A stretch of 64,000 nt of DNA from Kappaphycus alvarezii (Eukaryota > Rhodophyta > Florideophyceae > Gigartinales > Solieriaceae). Under the pieces are notes generated by a model. The model searched no databases and was not told the origin of the DNA. It saw only the letters and a list, made by a program, of their open reading frames with translations. A program made the position numbers and the translations under genes. Below, piece after piece: positions 44,901 to 55,601 of this stretch. The stretch spans positions 26,396-90,395 of the forward strand of contig NADL03000206.1 of NCBI GenBank assembly GCA_002205965.3. The letters are read 5' to 3'. The stretch's first letter is position 1; each line of letters starts with the position of its first letter.

Positions 44901-45268
44901 CTACCAACAGTCACACCGAAAATGACGTTCCATGTCGCAGAAATCGTTTCCTGTAGCGTCAGAAAAAGATCCCGGCCACTACCGTGCCGTTGGAAAAATT
45001 AAGTCCGTCGCCGACGGGAGAACAACCTGTAAATATTTTGAATTTTCATTTTTGGCCCCCGCGATGTCCACACTCTCCTACAATTTCAGCCTGATACGGC
45101 TGTTATGATTTCCTCAGCTCATTATTCTAAAAGGATCCTTTGTAACTGGGTACTACTACAATAGTTTACGGGGTATCGACCAGCCTATCTGTTAGGTGGT
45201 GGTAGATCTTTATTTGTCATACAATGTCGCACAGAGGCGTGCGGAGGGTATTTATAAATTAACTACGG
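44901..45268. other. No recognisable feature
   Basis: This is the spacer between the MYB-like gene and the next open frame. No motif was recognised. Confidence 0.5.
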
Positions 45269-45622
45269 ATGCGGGCGGCGGGTAGAAACTTGTCGCGCCT
45301 GCATTATTTGGAGACTAAATGCAAAACGGGTAACGAAGTCGCGGAGCTCCTGTTGAGGGGAGGAACCGCGACGAGAAGCAGCGAAGGAAGCAAGGCGAGG
45401 GAAAAAAGCCTTACCGTCGTCGCCCAAGGCGCCATAGACATCAATCCCGACGGGGAAGAGGAACCTCCCGGTGTCCCCCCATTTTACTGCTTTGGAAGCG
45501 AGAACGCGGCGGGGGACATGCTTTGCTTGAACAAAGCCGGCTATTGTCTTCTAACAATCTATCACCCAGTACTGTGGCTTCATTCTAGGCGGGAATTGAG
45601 TCTTACCAGAACTAAAATATGA
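45269..45622 (+). CDS. Hypothetical protein (117 codons)
   Basis: A frame open from ATG 45269 to TGA 45622 has higher GC than its surroundings and a plausible amino acid mixture. The first half is basic (RNLSRLHYLETKCKTGNE, then KAREK), the middle is VVAQGAIDINPDGEEEPP, and the last part has CFGSENAAGDMLCLN followed by a hydrophobic stretch. I recognise no family and see no signal peptide. A TATTTATAAA-like word near 45249 could be a TATA box. It may be a real small gene or chance. Confidence 0.35.
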   Translation: MRAAGRNLSRLHYLETKCKTGNEVAELLLRGGTATRSSEGSKAREKSLTVVAQGAIDINPDGEEEPPGVPPFYCFGSENAAGDMLCLNKAGYCLLTIYHPVLWLHSRRELSLTRTKI

Positions 45623-45713
45623 AACCCACAAGAAGTATATTTGCGAAAAAGAAATCTATGTTGAGGATCGAGCCGTCTCCTTATTGATGAAAGGGATCAA
45701 CATGAAGGCGAGA

Positions 45714-45822
45714 ACACGTGGACACACAGGATAGCTAAAATTAACACGTGGGCAGATAAGATAGCAAACAGGACTAGCTACACACAAGAGGTAGCTAACA
45801 TGGACACCTGCACACAAAAAAC
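45714..45822 (+). repeat. Degenerate 30-bp tandem repeat with CACGTG boxes
   Basis: Three full units start at 45714, 45744 and 45774, and a partial unit at 45804. They share the pattern ACACGTGG...AGGATAGCTAA. Two units contain the palindrome CACGTG, a binding core for bHLH/bZIP factors. The repeat is imperfect. Confidence 0.6.
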
Positions 45823-47390
45823 AAAGTTTTGCCTGCTCGCGGAATGGACTTGTTTCATTTTCGTTATGTGGAAAGGGGAACAAGGAGGGCTCATTTACTG
45901 TGGCAGATGGGCAGGCTGATTCATAGTGAGTTTATATGGAATAGCGCAGGCGTGTGAAATGTTGCGGCAGGCGCTTCCTAGACTTCTCCAGCATCAAGTA
46001 GGGGGAAGTCCAGCAAGAAAAAACCCACATAAAGGTTTCACACCGAAGCAGAGTGTCTCTGTGGAAAGTGATTATCTCCGAAACGTCATCTAAGACCAAC
46101 AAGAGGTGTTCATGGGCAAAGTTGAACAGTAGTTTTCTCTTACGGAGCAGGAACTGCATGTGAAACCACCCTGTATTTCCTTTGCATACCTTTGGATATC
46201 AGCTTATTGATACCTGTCAGACATTAAAAGACCTAGAGATTTCCCGCTCCGGAAGGATCTAAAGTTGGATGAACTGAGCATTCCCATTACTTAGAAAGAA
46301 GCATTTCTTCAGTCAGCAAGCAGGCAGCAATGTAAGTGACTATCACCGCGGCGTGTCGTTGAAGGGAATAGCTCCTCCCCCGGAGTATTGGTCCAGGGTC
46401 TGGCAGGAGTCCAATCGTGCTACTGATAATGAAACCAATAACTACGATAAAACGTCGAAGCTGGAACTGTGAAACTTGGGCTTCCAGTTAGCGTTTCAGT
46501 CCTTTTCGTCTACTGTTTCAATCTGCAGAGAAGCTTATGGTTAATGTTTACTGTCAAAATTGTACAGTTCAACTGGCGTGTAGCCTCTGCAAGCAATTCA
46601 TACGTTTAATTTTGGCACAGTAACCTTCTGATCAGAAAAATTACGGTTGGTACCTTCAGATGTATCTCAATCTTAGCTTTCTATGGTTTATGTAATTGAA
46701 CATATCTGTTTAGCTAGCTTATAGGCAATATCATATTTTAGAAGCTCGCCTTGGCTGCGACTGTTACCGCTCTATCCCGTTCACACACGTATGCAGGCGC
46801 GGATCGAAATCTATTCACATTTTTCCAACGCCTCCATCCGTCCTTCTCCACATCAGATGGTATGCAGATTTACGATTCCAAATGGGTTTCAGAAAATCCA
46901 TACATCTCAATGTAGGTATCCCTATTTCTCCCCGGGTATCTTTAAAAAGAGAAAAACTGAAAGCATTCTTTTCGGCGCAGATATTCTTTCTTCTAAAGTT
47001 TCAAACTAAATTTTTGTTTCTTTATTGTATGAAATACTTGTTCCATTCTACTCTTTCCTGTCCCTTTCTCTTCAATTTATGTACACCCATCTCCATGTGT
47101 GATACCGATTCTTTTGGTTGTGTCGGTTTATTTGATTTCATCAACCACCAGCATTATTATCTTCAACATTTAGCATTATTTTGTATAGTAAAGATTTCTA
47201 CACATTATTTCCGCCATAAATTATCCCTCAAACATTATTTTCCCTAGTTCTCAATGTAGTACTAATTTGATCCTATTTTGATTCAACTGACCTACCATTC
47301 TGAGCATGTTAACGCTATTTAAAGCGACTGTGCTCTGGCTAAAATAATTCACGGCCCCTGAAAACAATCGCTCGGCAGTTTAAACCTTTT
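45823..47390. other. No recognisable feature
   Basis: Open frames here (46791-47247 and 45932-46159 among them) overlap on both strands and show no family. No repeats shared with other parts of the window were noticed. Confidence 0.5.
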
Positions 47391-47962
47391 TTGGAGGCAA
47401 CATGCACTGGATCTTCCCCTCTCCCCATTTCTAAGTGTCGTTATCCTCGATACATCACTGTCTCCCCTGTACTCCTTTTGGGCCCAGCCCATATTAAAGA
47501 CTATCCTCGTCGAAGCTGGGAGCCTTTTATGTGGTATAGATCGACGCACAAGACGCGATGGGAGGACTCGGAAGAGGAGAATGGTGAGGCAGAGGAGTGC
47601 CCAAGGAAGTGGTTGGCCCGAGAGTATTCTACTGGATGGAAGAAGAGTAGGCGGGGCGAATCTTTGGGTTTAAAAAGGATGCTGGGGAAACAGGTGATGA
47701 AGACGGTGATGCCAAAACGGATCACATGGGAGAATAATGAGCCCTGGTTGGACCAGGTAGTCACGACATTGGTGACTGCTTCAAGGGTGTCAGATCAATT
47801 TTCTTCGTTGCAAAAAGCGGGAGACAACGGTGAAACATTCACCGCTATGTTATGGGGCTAAATGGTACCGGCTATCGTAAACCACGAGCTGCCATATAAG
47901 CTTGACGTGATATGCGGCGAAATGTTTCCAGACAAAGGCATCGCGACGCATCTGGAGTATAT
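47391..47962 (+). pseudogene. Unknown ORF with one internal stop, cut by LTR
   Basis: A 156-codon frame from ATG 47391 ends at TAA 47859-47861. The very next codon is ATG, and the same frame stays open up to the LTR edge at 47962 and beyond. The product has a charged middle (KTRWEDSEEENGEAEE), a Lys/Arg-rich segment (GWKKSRRGESLGLKRM) and Trp-rich ends. One stop in about 190 codons suggests a coding sequence recently damaged. The Ty3 copy 3 LTR replaces its 3' end. I recognise no family; it may be a host gene or part of another transposon. Confidence 0.45.
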
Positions 47963-49471
47963 TGATAGGGGTAAATCGGCGGGGGAAGAGATCCTCAGAA
48001 CCAACTACCCTGAGAAGGAGGTGTTGCGAGCGACAAAAGTGCTGCCGTGGTATTGTTGAACGAACAAAAGGGAGTGTATATAGAAGAGAGTTGAGGAAGC
48101 TACAAGCAAGTATAAAAGGGGCAGGGTCTACCACCGACGCTCTGAGACTAGCGTAAGAAAAAGTTTTCTTGGGTCTGAAGTTGACTCTCAACTTCCTACT
48201 ACTCGGGACTTGGCTTGAAGTTGTCTGCCAACTTGCTTGACCTCTCCATGAGGAAGCAGTTTACTCAGCTTATATAGACTTTTGGCTACCCCTAAAGTCC
48301 GAACAAAACTACAGAAGATACTAAGAAATGCATAAAAATACTTTGTGTGGACAATACACTCTAAGCAAAAGATACTTAAGAAACTAACAATTAATTTGGT
48401 CCTCTTATTTCCCATTCTCTAAATCAGATCCAAACAACTCCTCTAAAATATCCATGCTGTCCAAGCAGTCCCCACAAATATCTGCGAATGGCTCACAACT
48501 CTCTATTTCCCCCTGGGAGATATCTAGACTACTAAAGATATCTCCATCCGGTTCCATCGTGGGCACAACTTGATCCATACTCTCTATTCCAGGCCCCACC
48601 GGTCCAACACTTTCCATGCCCCCTGTTGCCTCATCTTCCTCATCCTCCTCCTCCTCCTCCTCCTCCTCATCCTCTTCTTCCTCATCCTCATCCTCCTCAT
48701 CCTCCTCATCCTCCTCATCCTCCTCATCCTCCTCATCCTCCTCTTCCTGATCCTCGTACACTAGCTCAGGGGCTAACCATTCCTCGAAGGACTCCCCGCT
48801 CTCCTCCTCGACCTTCTCAGCCTCTCCCGGACTTACCTCCCTCGCTTCTTCTTCTATGAAGAGGCGGCGCACGAACTCGATGATTTGCTTCTTTGTTTGC
48901 CGCCGGATGTAGTCGTCGGCATCGGTTGGCCCGTAGGCGGCGAGACGAAGGCCATTGATGGAACGGGAAGGGCGGTTTTTGGAAATAGGGACAGAGGGGC
49001 GAAGGTTGCTCATTGTGATAGAAGTTGGGGAACAGGAGGCAATGTGGGGTGCTTTGGGTGTGTGGGGGGAGAGGGGTGATGAGTAAAATGATCGGGGGCA
49101 TTTGGAACTTAGAATAAAGGGGTTTAAATAGGCTCCCGGGGCAGGTTCTATAGATTAGGAATAGGTAAATAAATCTGCAAGGGATTTGCAATAGTGCATT
49201 TGCGCCCTTCTTCTCAAAAAAAGGCGAATTTGGAGGAGGAGGTAAGCTAAAAGGGAAAAGGGACTTGATTCGGGGTCGATTCAGAGGGTTAAATACAGTA
49301 TAAAAATATCTAGATAAAATGGAAGTAAATTTGGAAATGACGGTTGGAGAAGTTAGGGGCGGGATCGTTGTAGGTTGCTGGATTACACGAGGGGAGGACC
49401 ATTTCCTGTCTTACGTGAAGGGAGGACCATTTCCTGTATTACGTGAAGGGAGGACCATTTTTTGTATTACA
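47963..49471 (-). repeat. 3' LTR of Ty3/gypsy copy 3
   Basis: It is 1509 bp. It carries an intact acidic ORF (48405-49013), the inverted repeat at 48516-48545, the hairpins near 48180-48235, and three U3 repeat units at 49385-49471, one fewer than its partner LTR. Confidence 0.93.
48405..49013 (-). CDS. LTR-encoded acidic protein, intact (202 codons)
   Basis: It is the same protein as at 38530-39102. The N-terminal 90 residues and the tail are identical apart from single changes, while the Asp/Glu tract is longer by about twelve residues because GAGGAT units have expanded. It starts at ATG 49013 and ends at 48405. The length differences are confined to the repeat tract and are in multiples of three in the intact copies, as expected if the frame is maintained. 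Alternatively, it could be noise in a purine-rich repeat. Confidence 0.75.
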   Translation of the reverse strand: MSNLRPSVPISKNRPSRSINGLRLAAYGPTDADDYIRRQTKKQIIEFVRRLFIEEEAREVSPGEAEKVEEESGESFEEWLAPELVYEDQEEEDEEDEEDEEDEEDEEDEDEEEEDEEEEEEEEDEEDEATGGMESVGPVGPGIESMDQVVPTMEPDGDIFSSLDISQGEIESCEPFADICGDCLDSMDILEELFGSDLENGK

Positions 49472-49504
49472 CGCCCCCTTTCTCAAGGCGAACGTCCCGG
49501 GTCG

Positions 49505-50991
49505 TCACTGCTCTTCTTCTGCTTCCGTTAGTGTTCGCTGTCTTATTGATGAAATATATGGTCTCTCAAACGGGTACGGATGCAACTGATTACCAATATG
49601 ATGCTCTAAAAAGTAGGTTCGCATTACTGGTACCTCAATTTGTAGCATAGCCTCATATATTGGTTTGATCACATCGAGGTGGGGTTGATTACATTCTTCT
49701 TCCGTGACTCTTCCGAATCTTCCAAGAGTGAAAAAATATATGTGATATGCAAACTCTTCTGGAAGATGCCGGAGGAATGGATGTCGATAAGAAAAGAAGA
49801 CGCGCATCATCAAGAACGAATCTTCGTAAGATAAGTGCGGTCCATGTAGCGCCCTAAAACATAAACAGATGCTTATCATGAAATAAGAAATGACCTGCGC
49901 ATCGTTCGCATCCTCGGAGATATTGCGCAGCCAAAAAGATAATCTTCTTCTTCCGACTGTATGCTGTGCATGGTTGTGAAGCAAAGCTAGAGATGAAGTT
50001 GTGGTGGACGGTCCCGATGAATGGCCGCGACCAGCTCCTGACGTACTGGGACCTGCACGAGGTCCTCTCGGGGGACGACCGGAACCTCTTCTGGGCGGGT
50101 TGTTGTCTCCTGAAGGTCCTCCTCTGGTCATCATCACTGCTTCAGGAGGATCCTCGCCGCCTCCAACGTTCCCAATTTGTGGCGGAGAAACGTAAGGTTC
50201 CCATAGAGGATACGGGACCAGCCTGTATTCCATATCCGGGGGTAAGGCGTAACCTCTCAGTCGCACGTCTTGGTTGTTCTTGAGAAATACGTAAATTGGA
50301 CGGATAATATTCAGATACGTTTGCGACAAGTCTCCAGCAGCTACCATTCCATATCTTCCTATAGAGTAATGATATATTACCTCCACAAACTCTGGACCTG
50401 CTTCCGTGACCTTCCGTTTTGGAATGAAAATAGAACTCTTATTAATAGTCGGAAATCTTCTTGAGGTAGCAATGGTCCGTTCAACGTACGAAAACATAGG
50501 CATATATTAATGTAGAAATGGATGATTACGTGGAGTTCGTAGTAGTCCCGCGTAACCGAGATGATCCATTCCCAGGCCCTTTTTCCTCCCATAGGAATCA
50601 TTCTATAGTTAAAGATGAGTATGCCCCGTGGTTGCGCATAGTCCTGTGTGAGAAGGAATTCTTCAGGCCTCTGATGGTAAGGGACCAGACGACGTGCATG
50701 GATGGCCCTCCTTGATCTCTTCCCTGAGCTTGAACAGAGCTGATAGTGCGGGTGTCTTTCCTCCGTGACGATGCAAGGGTTCGAGTACTTGGTTTGGAAG
50801 GCCGGCCACTTCACAGCCTGCTGCATTGCTTTTCCATGTACTACAAGTACTTTAGAGCCAACTGAAAAGGTTCTGACTGCAGGTTCTGCATCCTTATTTC
50901 TTGTCTGTGTTAGCGCGCGGTGTGATCTCCAGCCTTCGGTGGCCAGTAATTCAACTTCCCTACTCTCTTCATCGATAATATTTGTTTCCAT
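49505..50991 (-). pseudogene. Integrase C-terminus with twin-module tail, copy 3 (one frameshift)
   Basis: Two overlapping frames (50991-50377 and 50503-49505) together give the same product as 36688-38010, preceded by the extra stretch FSVGSKVLVVHGKAMQQ that begins the SH3-like integrase C-terminal region. One missing base near 50414, inside module 1, separates the frames. Only a few residues differ from copy 2. Stop is at 49505 and the polypurine tract follows at once. Confidence 0.85.
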
Positions 50992-51661
50992 GTCTCTCTT
51001 AACATTCTAGGAGCCCTTCCGTACATTAGCTCGAATGGTGAGCGTCCATTTCTTCCTCTTCTTCGACGGTAGCCGTATAACACTTTTGGTAAGGCATCTT
51101 CCCACTGGATTTCATTCTCCAACATAGTTTTCGATATTGCTCGTTTGATGGTTCCAACCATCCTCTCCGCTTTCCCGTTGGACATAGGAGCGTATGCGAG
51201 AACGGTCTTCAGCTGAATCCCTTTCTCTTCCAAAAACGAAAGCAGTGAAGTTGCAGTAAAACAAAGGGCGTTATCCGAGATGATCCTTTTTGGAAGACCA
51301 AACGGTTCAATTATTTCTTTTTCGATGAATCTCAGTACCACCTCAGCATTTGCCTCCTCGATGCAACTGCTATTGGCCATCCAGTAAGATGTTCCACCCC
51401 TATAAGGAGATATTTGTTTCCGGAAGAAGTTTCCTTGAACGGGCCCGCGAAGTCAATTGAGAAGGTTTCAAAGAGACCGGAAACTGGAAAACTTAGAGTT
51501 GTCTTATACTTCCGTATTGGAGTGAATTTTTGGCAGTTGTCGCAGCTTTTCACGAAGTTATAGACGTCCTTATGGATACCGGGCCACCAGAATCTCTCAG
51601 TTACGAATGTTTTGGTTGTTTCGAGATCCCAATGCCCTAGCTCATCATGGAAAGTCCTCAA
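50992..51661 (-). pseudogene. Integrase N-terminal and catalytic domains, copy 3
   Basis: FHDELGHWD and SCDNCQKF give the HHCC motif at about 51655-51530. FSIDFAGPF holds the first Asp near 51455, IISDNALCF the second near 51275, and NGKAERMVG the Glu near 51165. The frame is open over 51661-51332 and 51380-50910, with breaks near 51360 and 51000. Compared with copy 2 the core here is cleaner around the first Asp. Confidence 0.88.
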
Positions 51662-51925
51662 TCTTCATTCTTTCTTTCAAAGGGGCCACTAGTCGGGGAC
51701 CGGCTTTAGTGTGCCGGAAAAGTTTCCCATTCCACAATGTAAAAGCCTTTTGATTCCTGCGTACCCAATTTCGGTGTTCAAGATCAACCTTTCTCATTTC
51801 TAGTCCATCGAGGAATTTGATCAGTCCGTGAATATTAGCTTCGTACTCGTTATCGTTCGGCAACTGCAACTCGGCGACTCCGACGATGTCCTCCGAAGCT
51901 TTTTCATTTGGAATCAGTGCGTCCC

Positions 51926-53329
51926 TCAAGCGGGATAGGTAATCGCAGGCTGATTATTGCGTCCGGGTCTATACACAATTTCAAACCGATATTCTGCGAA
52001 AATGTCGAGCCATCGGGCCAAGCGGTGATGTACATCCTTCTTTTGGAATGCTGTTTTAAGTGCCTGGTGATCAGTTATCAAGACAAATTTCTCGAGTGAT
52101 AAAAGGTATACGCGAAACTTTTTCAGCGCGAAGACGACAGCTAGCGCTTCTTTCTCGCAGACTGAGTATCTCTTTTCCGCGTCATTCAGAGTTCGGCTTG
52201 CGAATTGAACAGGGTGTAGTCTTCCGTTTTCATCTTTTTGGGACAAAACGGCACCCAAAGACCGTTCTGAGGCATCTGTCTCCACAACGAATGGTCTCTT
52301 GAAATCTGGGTACATGAGAACTGGGGGGACACATAGCTTATCTTTAAGCTCCTGAAATGCAGTTTCCATTTCCTTGTTCCAGTAAAATTTTCCTTTCTTC
52401 GTAGTGCTGGCATGTAACGGTGCTGCAGTCTTGGCGAAATCTTTTATAAATCTTCTGTAATATGAGGCCAGTCCTAGAAGCTTCGGACCTCCGTCTTTGA
52501 AGCGGGCCTTGGTGCCAACTCGATTTTTTTCGTTTTCTCTGGATCCACTCTAATTCCCTCTTGGTCGACGATATGACCGAGTAATTGGATAGAAGTTTTC
52601 GCAAAGAAGCATTTGCTCAACTTAATTTTCAAGCTATACTCCGATATCCTCTCCACAACTGTATTGAGTGCGAGATGTGCTGATCCAATGTTTCTGAGAA
52701 TATGACGACATCATCGATATAGACTCTTGCGAATGGAAGTCCTTTCAAAACCTCGTTCATCATTCTTTGGAATGTAGCTGGTGCATTCATGAGACCAAAA
52801 GGCATCACTTCGAACCTGAACGTACCGGCTTTGCTGGTAAAGGTTGTTTTTTCCTTACATTTTTCATCCAATGGAATCTGCCAATAGCCAGTGTAAAGGT
52901 CAATTGAGGTGAAATATCTCCCGTCCTTCAGGTCCTCGAGGATCTCCTCCATGTTCGGAATCGGAAATCGATCGGGTATCATTCTCTGGTTCAGTTGTCG
53001 GTAATCGACGCAAAAACGCAGCTTTCCACCTTCTTTGGTGCGACCACAACTGGAAACGACCATGGGGATGAAACTGGTCGAATAATATCATTTTTCAGCA
53101 TACTTGTAACATTTTCTGAGATAAATTGGTCATATTTTGGCGGTTGACGTCTAGGCTTGTGGTAAATCGGTTGAGTGTCGGTAAGTTCGAACGAGTGAGT
53201 AACCGGTACACTTGCTTGTCTCAAATCTGAAACGCTCCATGCAATTACTTCGGAAGATGTTAACATGTCGGATATTTTCAGTGAGGCGGGGGCGGGAAGG
53301 TGCTGCACTTTTCCTTGGATTTCTGCCAT
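51926..53329 (-). pseudogene. Reverse transcriptase and RNase H, copy 3
   Basis: RT starts near 53329 (MAEIQGKVQHLPAP) and passes FCVDYRQLNQ, TSIDLYTGYWQIPLDE, FGLMNAPATFQ and YIDDVVIFS (near 52720). RNase H is open at 52369-51926 with ETDASERSLGAVL near 52285 and VCEKEALAVVFALKKF near 52155. Frameshifts lie near 53035, 52670, 52490 and 52400. Sequence and order are as in copy 2. Confidence 0.9.
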
Positions 53330-53354
53330 TTGGCGCCCTTTTTCTTCTTGATCC

Positions 53355-53470
53355 CAACCTCAATATTTTGAAGGACCTCTTCCGTCGTGCTCACATCTTC
53401 ATATGTGGAATTCAACCTCAATATTTTGAAGGACCTCTTCCGTCGTGCTCACATCTTCATATGTGGAATT
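53355..53470 (-). repeat. 58-bp tandem duplication in the pol linker
   Basis: Positions 53355-53412 and 53413-53470 are identical. Copies 1 and 2 have a single unit. Since 58 is not a multiple of three, it shifts the linker frame. It is either a recent slippage event or an assembly error. Confidence 0.85.
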
Positions 53471-53574
53471 CGACGTATTCTTATTTTCTTTGCAAAGGTA
53501 ATCTTCTTTCATGCTCCGAATTCTGTCCTTTGATTCGATATCATCGCAAAAAGAAACACATTCGGGTTTCAAAC

Positions 53575-55513
53575 TTATCCTAGAATTCCAGTCGTCATCT
53601 GTTTCAAACCGGAATCATAATCGTCCCATGCCATGTTCATTAACCCCCGAGGGTACCCTTTTCCACTTCCGAAAGTGTTAGTTGGTTCCGAATCTTCGCT
53701 GTCATAGCTTGAAGTGAAATCTTCACTGTCTGTTTCTTTTAAATCTTCAGGATGCATGCTTTTGTCGAAATCCAGGGGCATCTTCACGGTTCTGCCGTCA
53801 ATATTAACTGAAACCATTTGGTTGCCCAAGTCAATGCATGTCCCTAGTCTTTCCATGGTAGGGCAGCCAATGATTGCATCGAAAGGGAGATCCGGCATGA
53901 CAAGAAAGTCTACATCCTTTAGATTCCCCAAAGAACACGGAAACCTTGTCAACAGTGCCCATGCATTTTGAGACGGTTCCATCCGCTACAGTTATTTTTC
54001 GAGTCGTTGGAGTAATTTCGAGACCTAGATCTGTCACCAAAGTTTCTGAAATGAGGTTTGGAACAGCACCCGAATCGAAGAGAGCTTGGGTTTTCATACC
54101 CAATACTTTGACTGGTACCAGCTTAAGACGTCTTGGTGCTGTCGAGGCCGATTGAAGAAACAGTTTCTTACCCTTAGCGGACTTATTAGACCTGATAATT
54201 TTTTGAGTTCTTTTCTCGCATCCTCTGCGTCGCCCCTCAAAAGTTGACCAAACGTTATCCCAGTTGGGGCCGATGCAAGCTCAGCCACCAAATTGTACCT
54301 CTTCACATACTCTAGTACGTCCTTAGAGATACTCTTAACTTTCTTACTCTTTTTCGCCTTCTTGGCCGGAGTGACTCCCACTCCTGGAACAACTTGATCA
54401 GACCTCTTGGTTCGAGGAGGTACAGGTGCTGGGATATGCTCCAGCATTCCATACTCTAGCCTAGGTTTCTTCGATAAAATGTTCCCTTCCCCATCCCTTT
54501 TTGTCACATTGACTTGACTAATCTCTTCAGCGATGGATACGTTACCGGCATCCGTCAACCTTTGATCCCTTCTATTTTGTAAGATTTTCACCTCTGGTCC
54601 TGACTCACTCCTCGCTTCCGATAAATTTGCTCTTCTGTTGTCTTTAGACCAGCAGTTACTTTCATGATGCCCATATCGACCGCACTTTGCACAACGAGTG
54701 TTTCTATGTGGATTATCAGGACACCTGTTTGCAAAGTGTCCAGGCTTGTGACAGTAAGAACAGACTTCTGCGGCCTTAGGGGCCCCAGACTGGTTCTTCT
54801 TAATGGTAAGAGTAAGGCTTTCCAACTGCGAGGTTATCATGTCAAGTCGATTATCGAATCGGGTTTCCAACCTTTCTTCCAAGTTTTGACATCGCTCCTG
54901 ACAGATTCTAATGCCGCTGCACTAGTAGCCGGCCTTTGATAATTCTTTTCAGGATGTACGATAGACATCGATGTGCGGGTTTCCCTCGGTACCTCACTCA
55001 GTGACTGAAACGTCTCCGAATTTTTGACAAATTCTACTATGGTACCCTTCAGTTCATCAAAAGTGTGAGGGCCCTTGATGAGGAGGAAATCGGAGAGCCG
55101 CTTATCCCCCATAGCCGCCTTACGCAGCATTCCGTACTTGGCTTGGGCGTTGAACCCAGCCTTTTCATAAAGATCACACAAGTACACCAATGAGCTTAAC
55201 AAATCGTCGAAGTTCAGCCGGGCCTCTATGGCGGTACGAATCATCTCATCTGGTTCTACCTCTTAGCATACTCTTTCACAAGCCACTCACATACCTCACC
55301 GAAGTTACGCCCATTCCCGTTAAGAGACCACCCGTCGATAAACTTGGACTTATATTTGTGCTTTGCGTCACCATGAAGATAGGCGAAGATACTTGCGGCC
55401 TTCTCTTCATCGCCCTTCTCTCGCATCACAACGTTGACATATGTGTAAAGAAACTCCTCAACGTCTTCAGTCTTGCCCCCTGTGAACGTTATACGAGCAG
55501 CATTGAGATCCAT
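53575..55513 (-). pseudogene. gag and aspartic protease, copy 3
   Basis: Gag starts at ATG 55513 with MDLNAARITFTGGKTEDVEE, here with the full G run that copy 2 lacks, so this is the better guide to the true N-terminus. Frames 55513-55256, 55244-54837 and 54882-54094 cover capsid, coiled coil and the two CCHC knuckles (54755-54644). The protease has ALFDSGAVPNL near 54090. The frame 53982-53575 reads from the protease end straight into the acidic linker (GLMNMAWDDYDSG). Frameshifts near 55260, 54890, 54200 and 53920 break it. Confidence 0.88.
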
Positions 55514-55601
55514 GATTACCGAAAGAAATCCCCCCGAAGTGCTCCTTACTACTGCTCAACTCGAATACCTCGGGTGCAACCCCCTCCACAAGAGTACCAA
55601 A

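Noticed and set aside
45711-45830. CRISPR-like array
   Set aside because: The 30-bp units are adjacent without spacers, are imperfect, and the window is eukaryotic.
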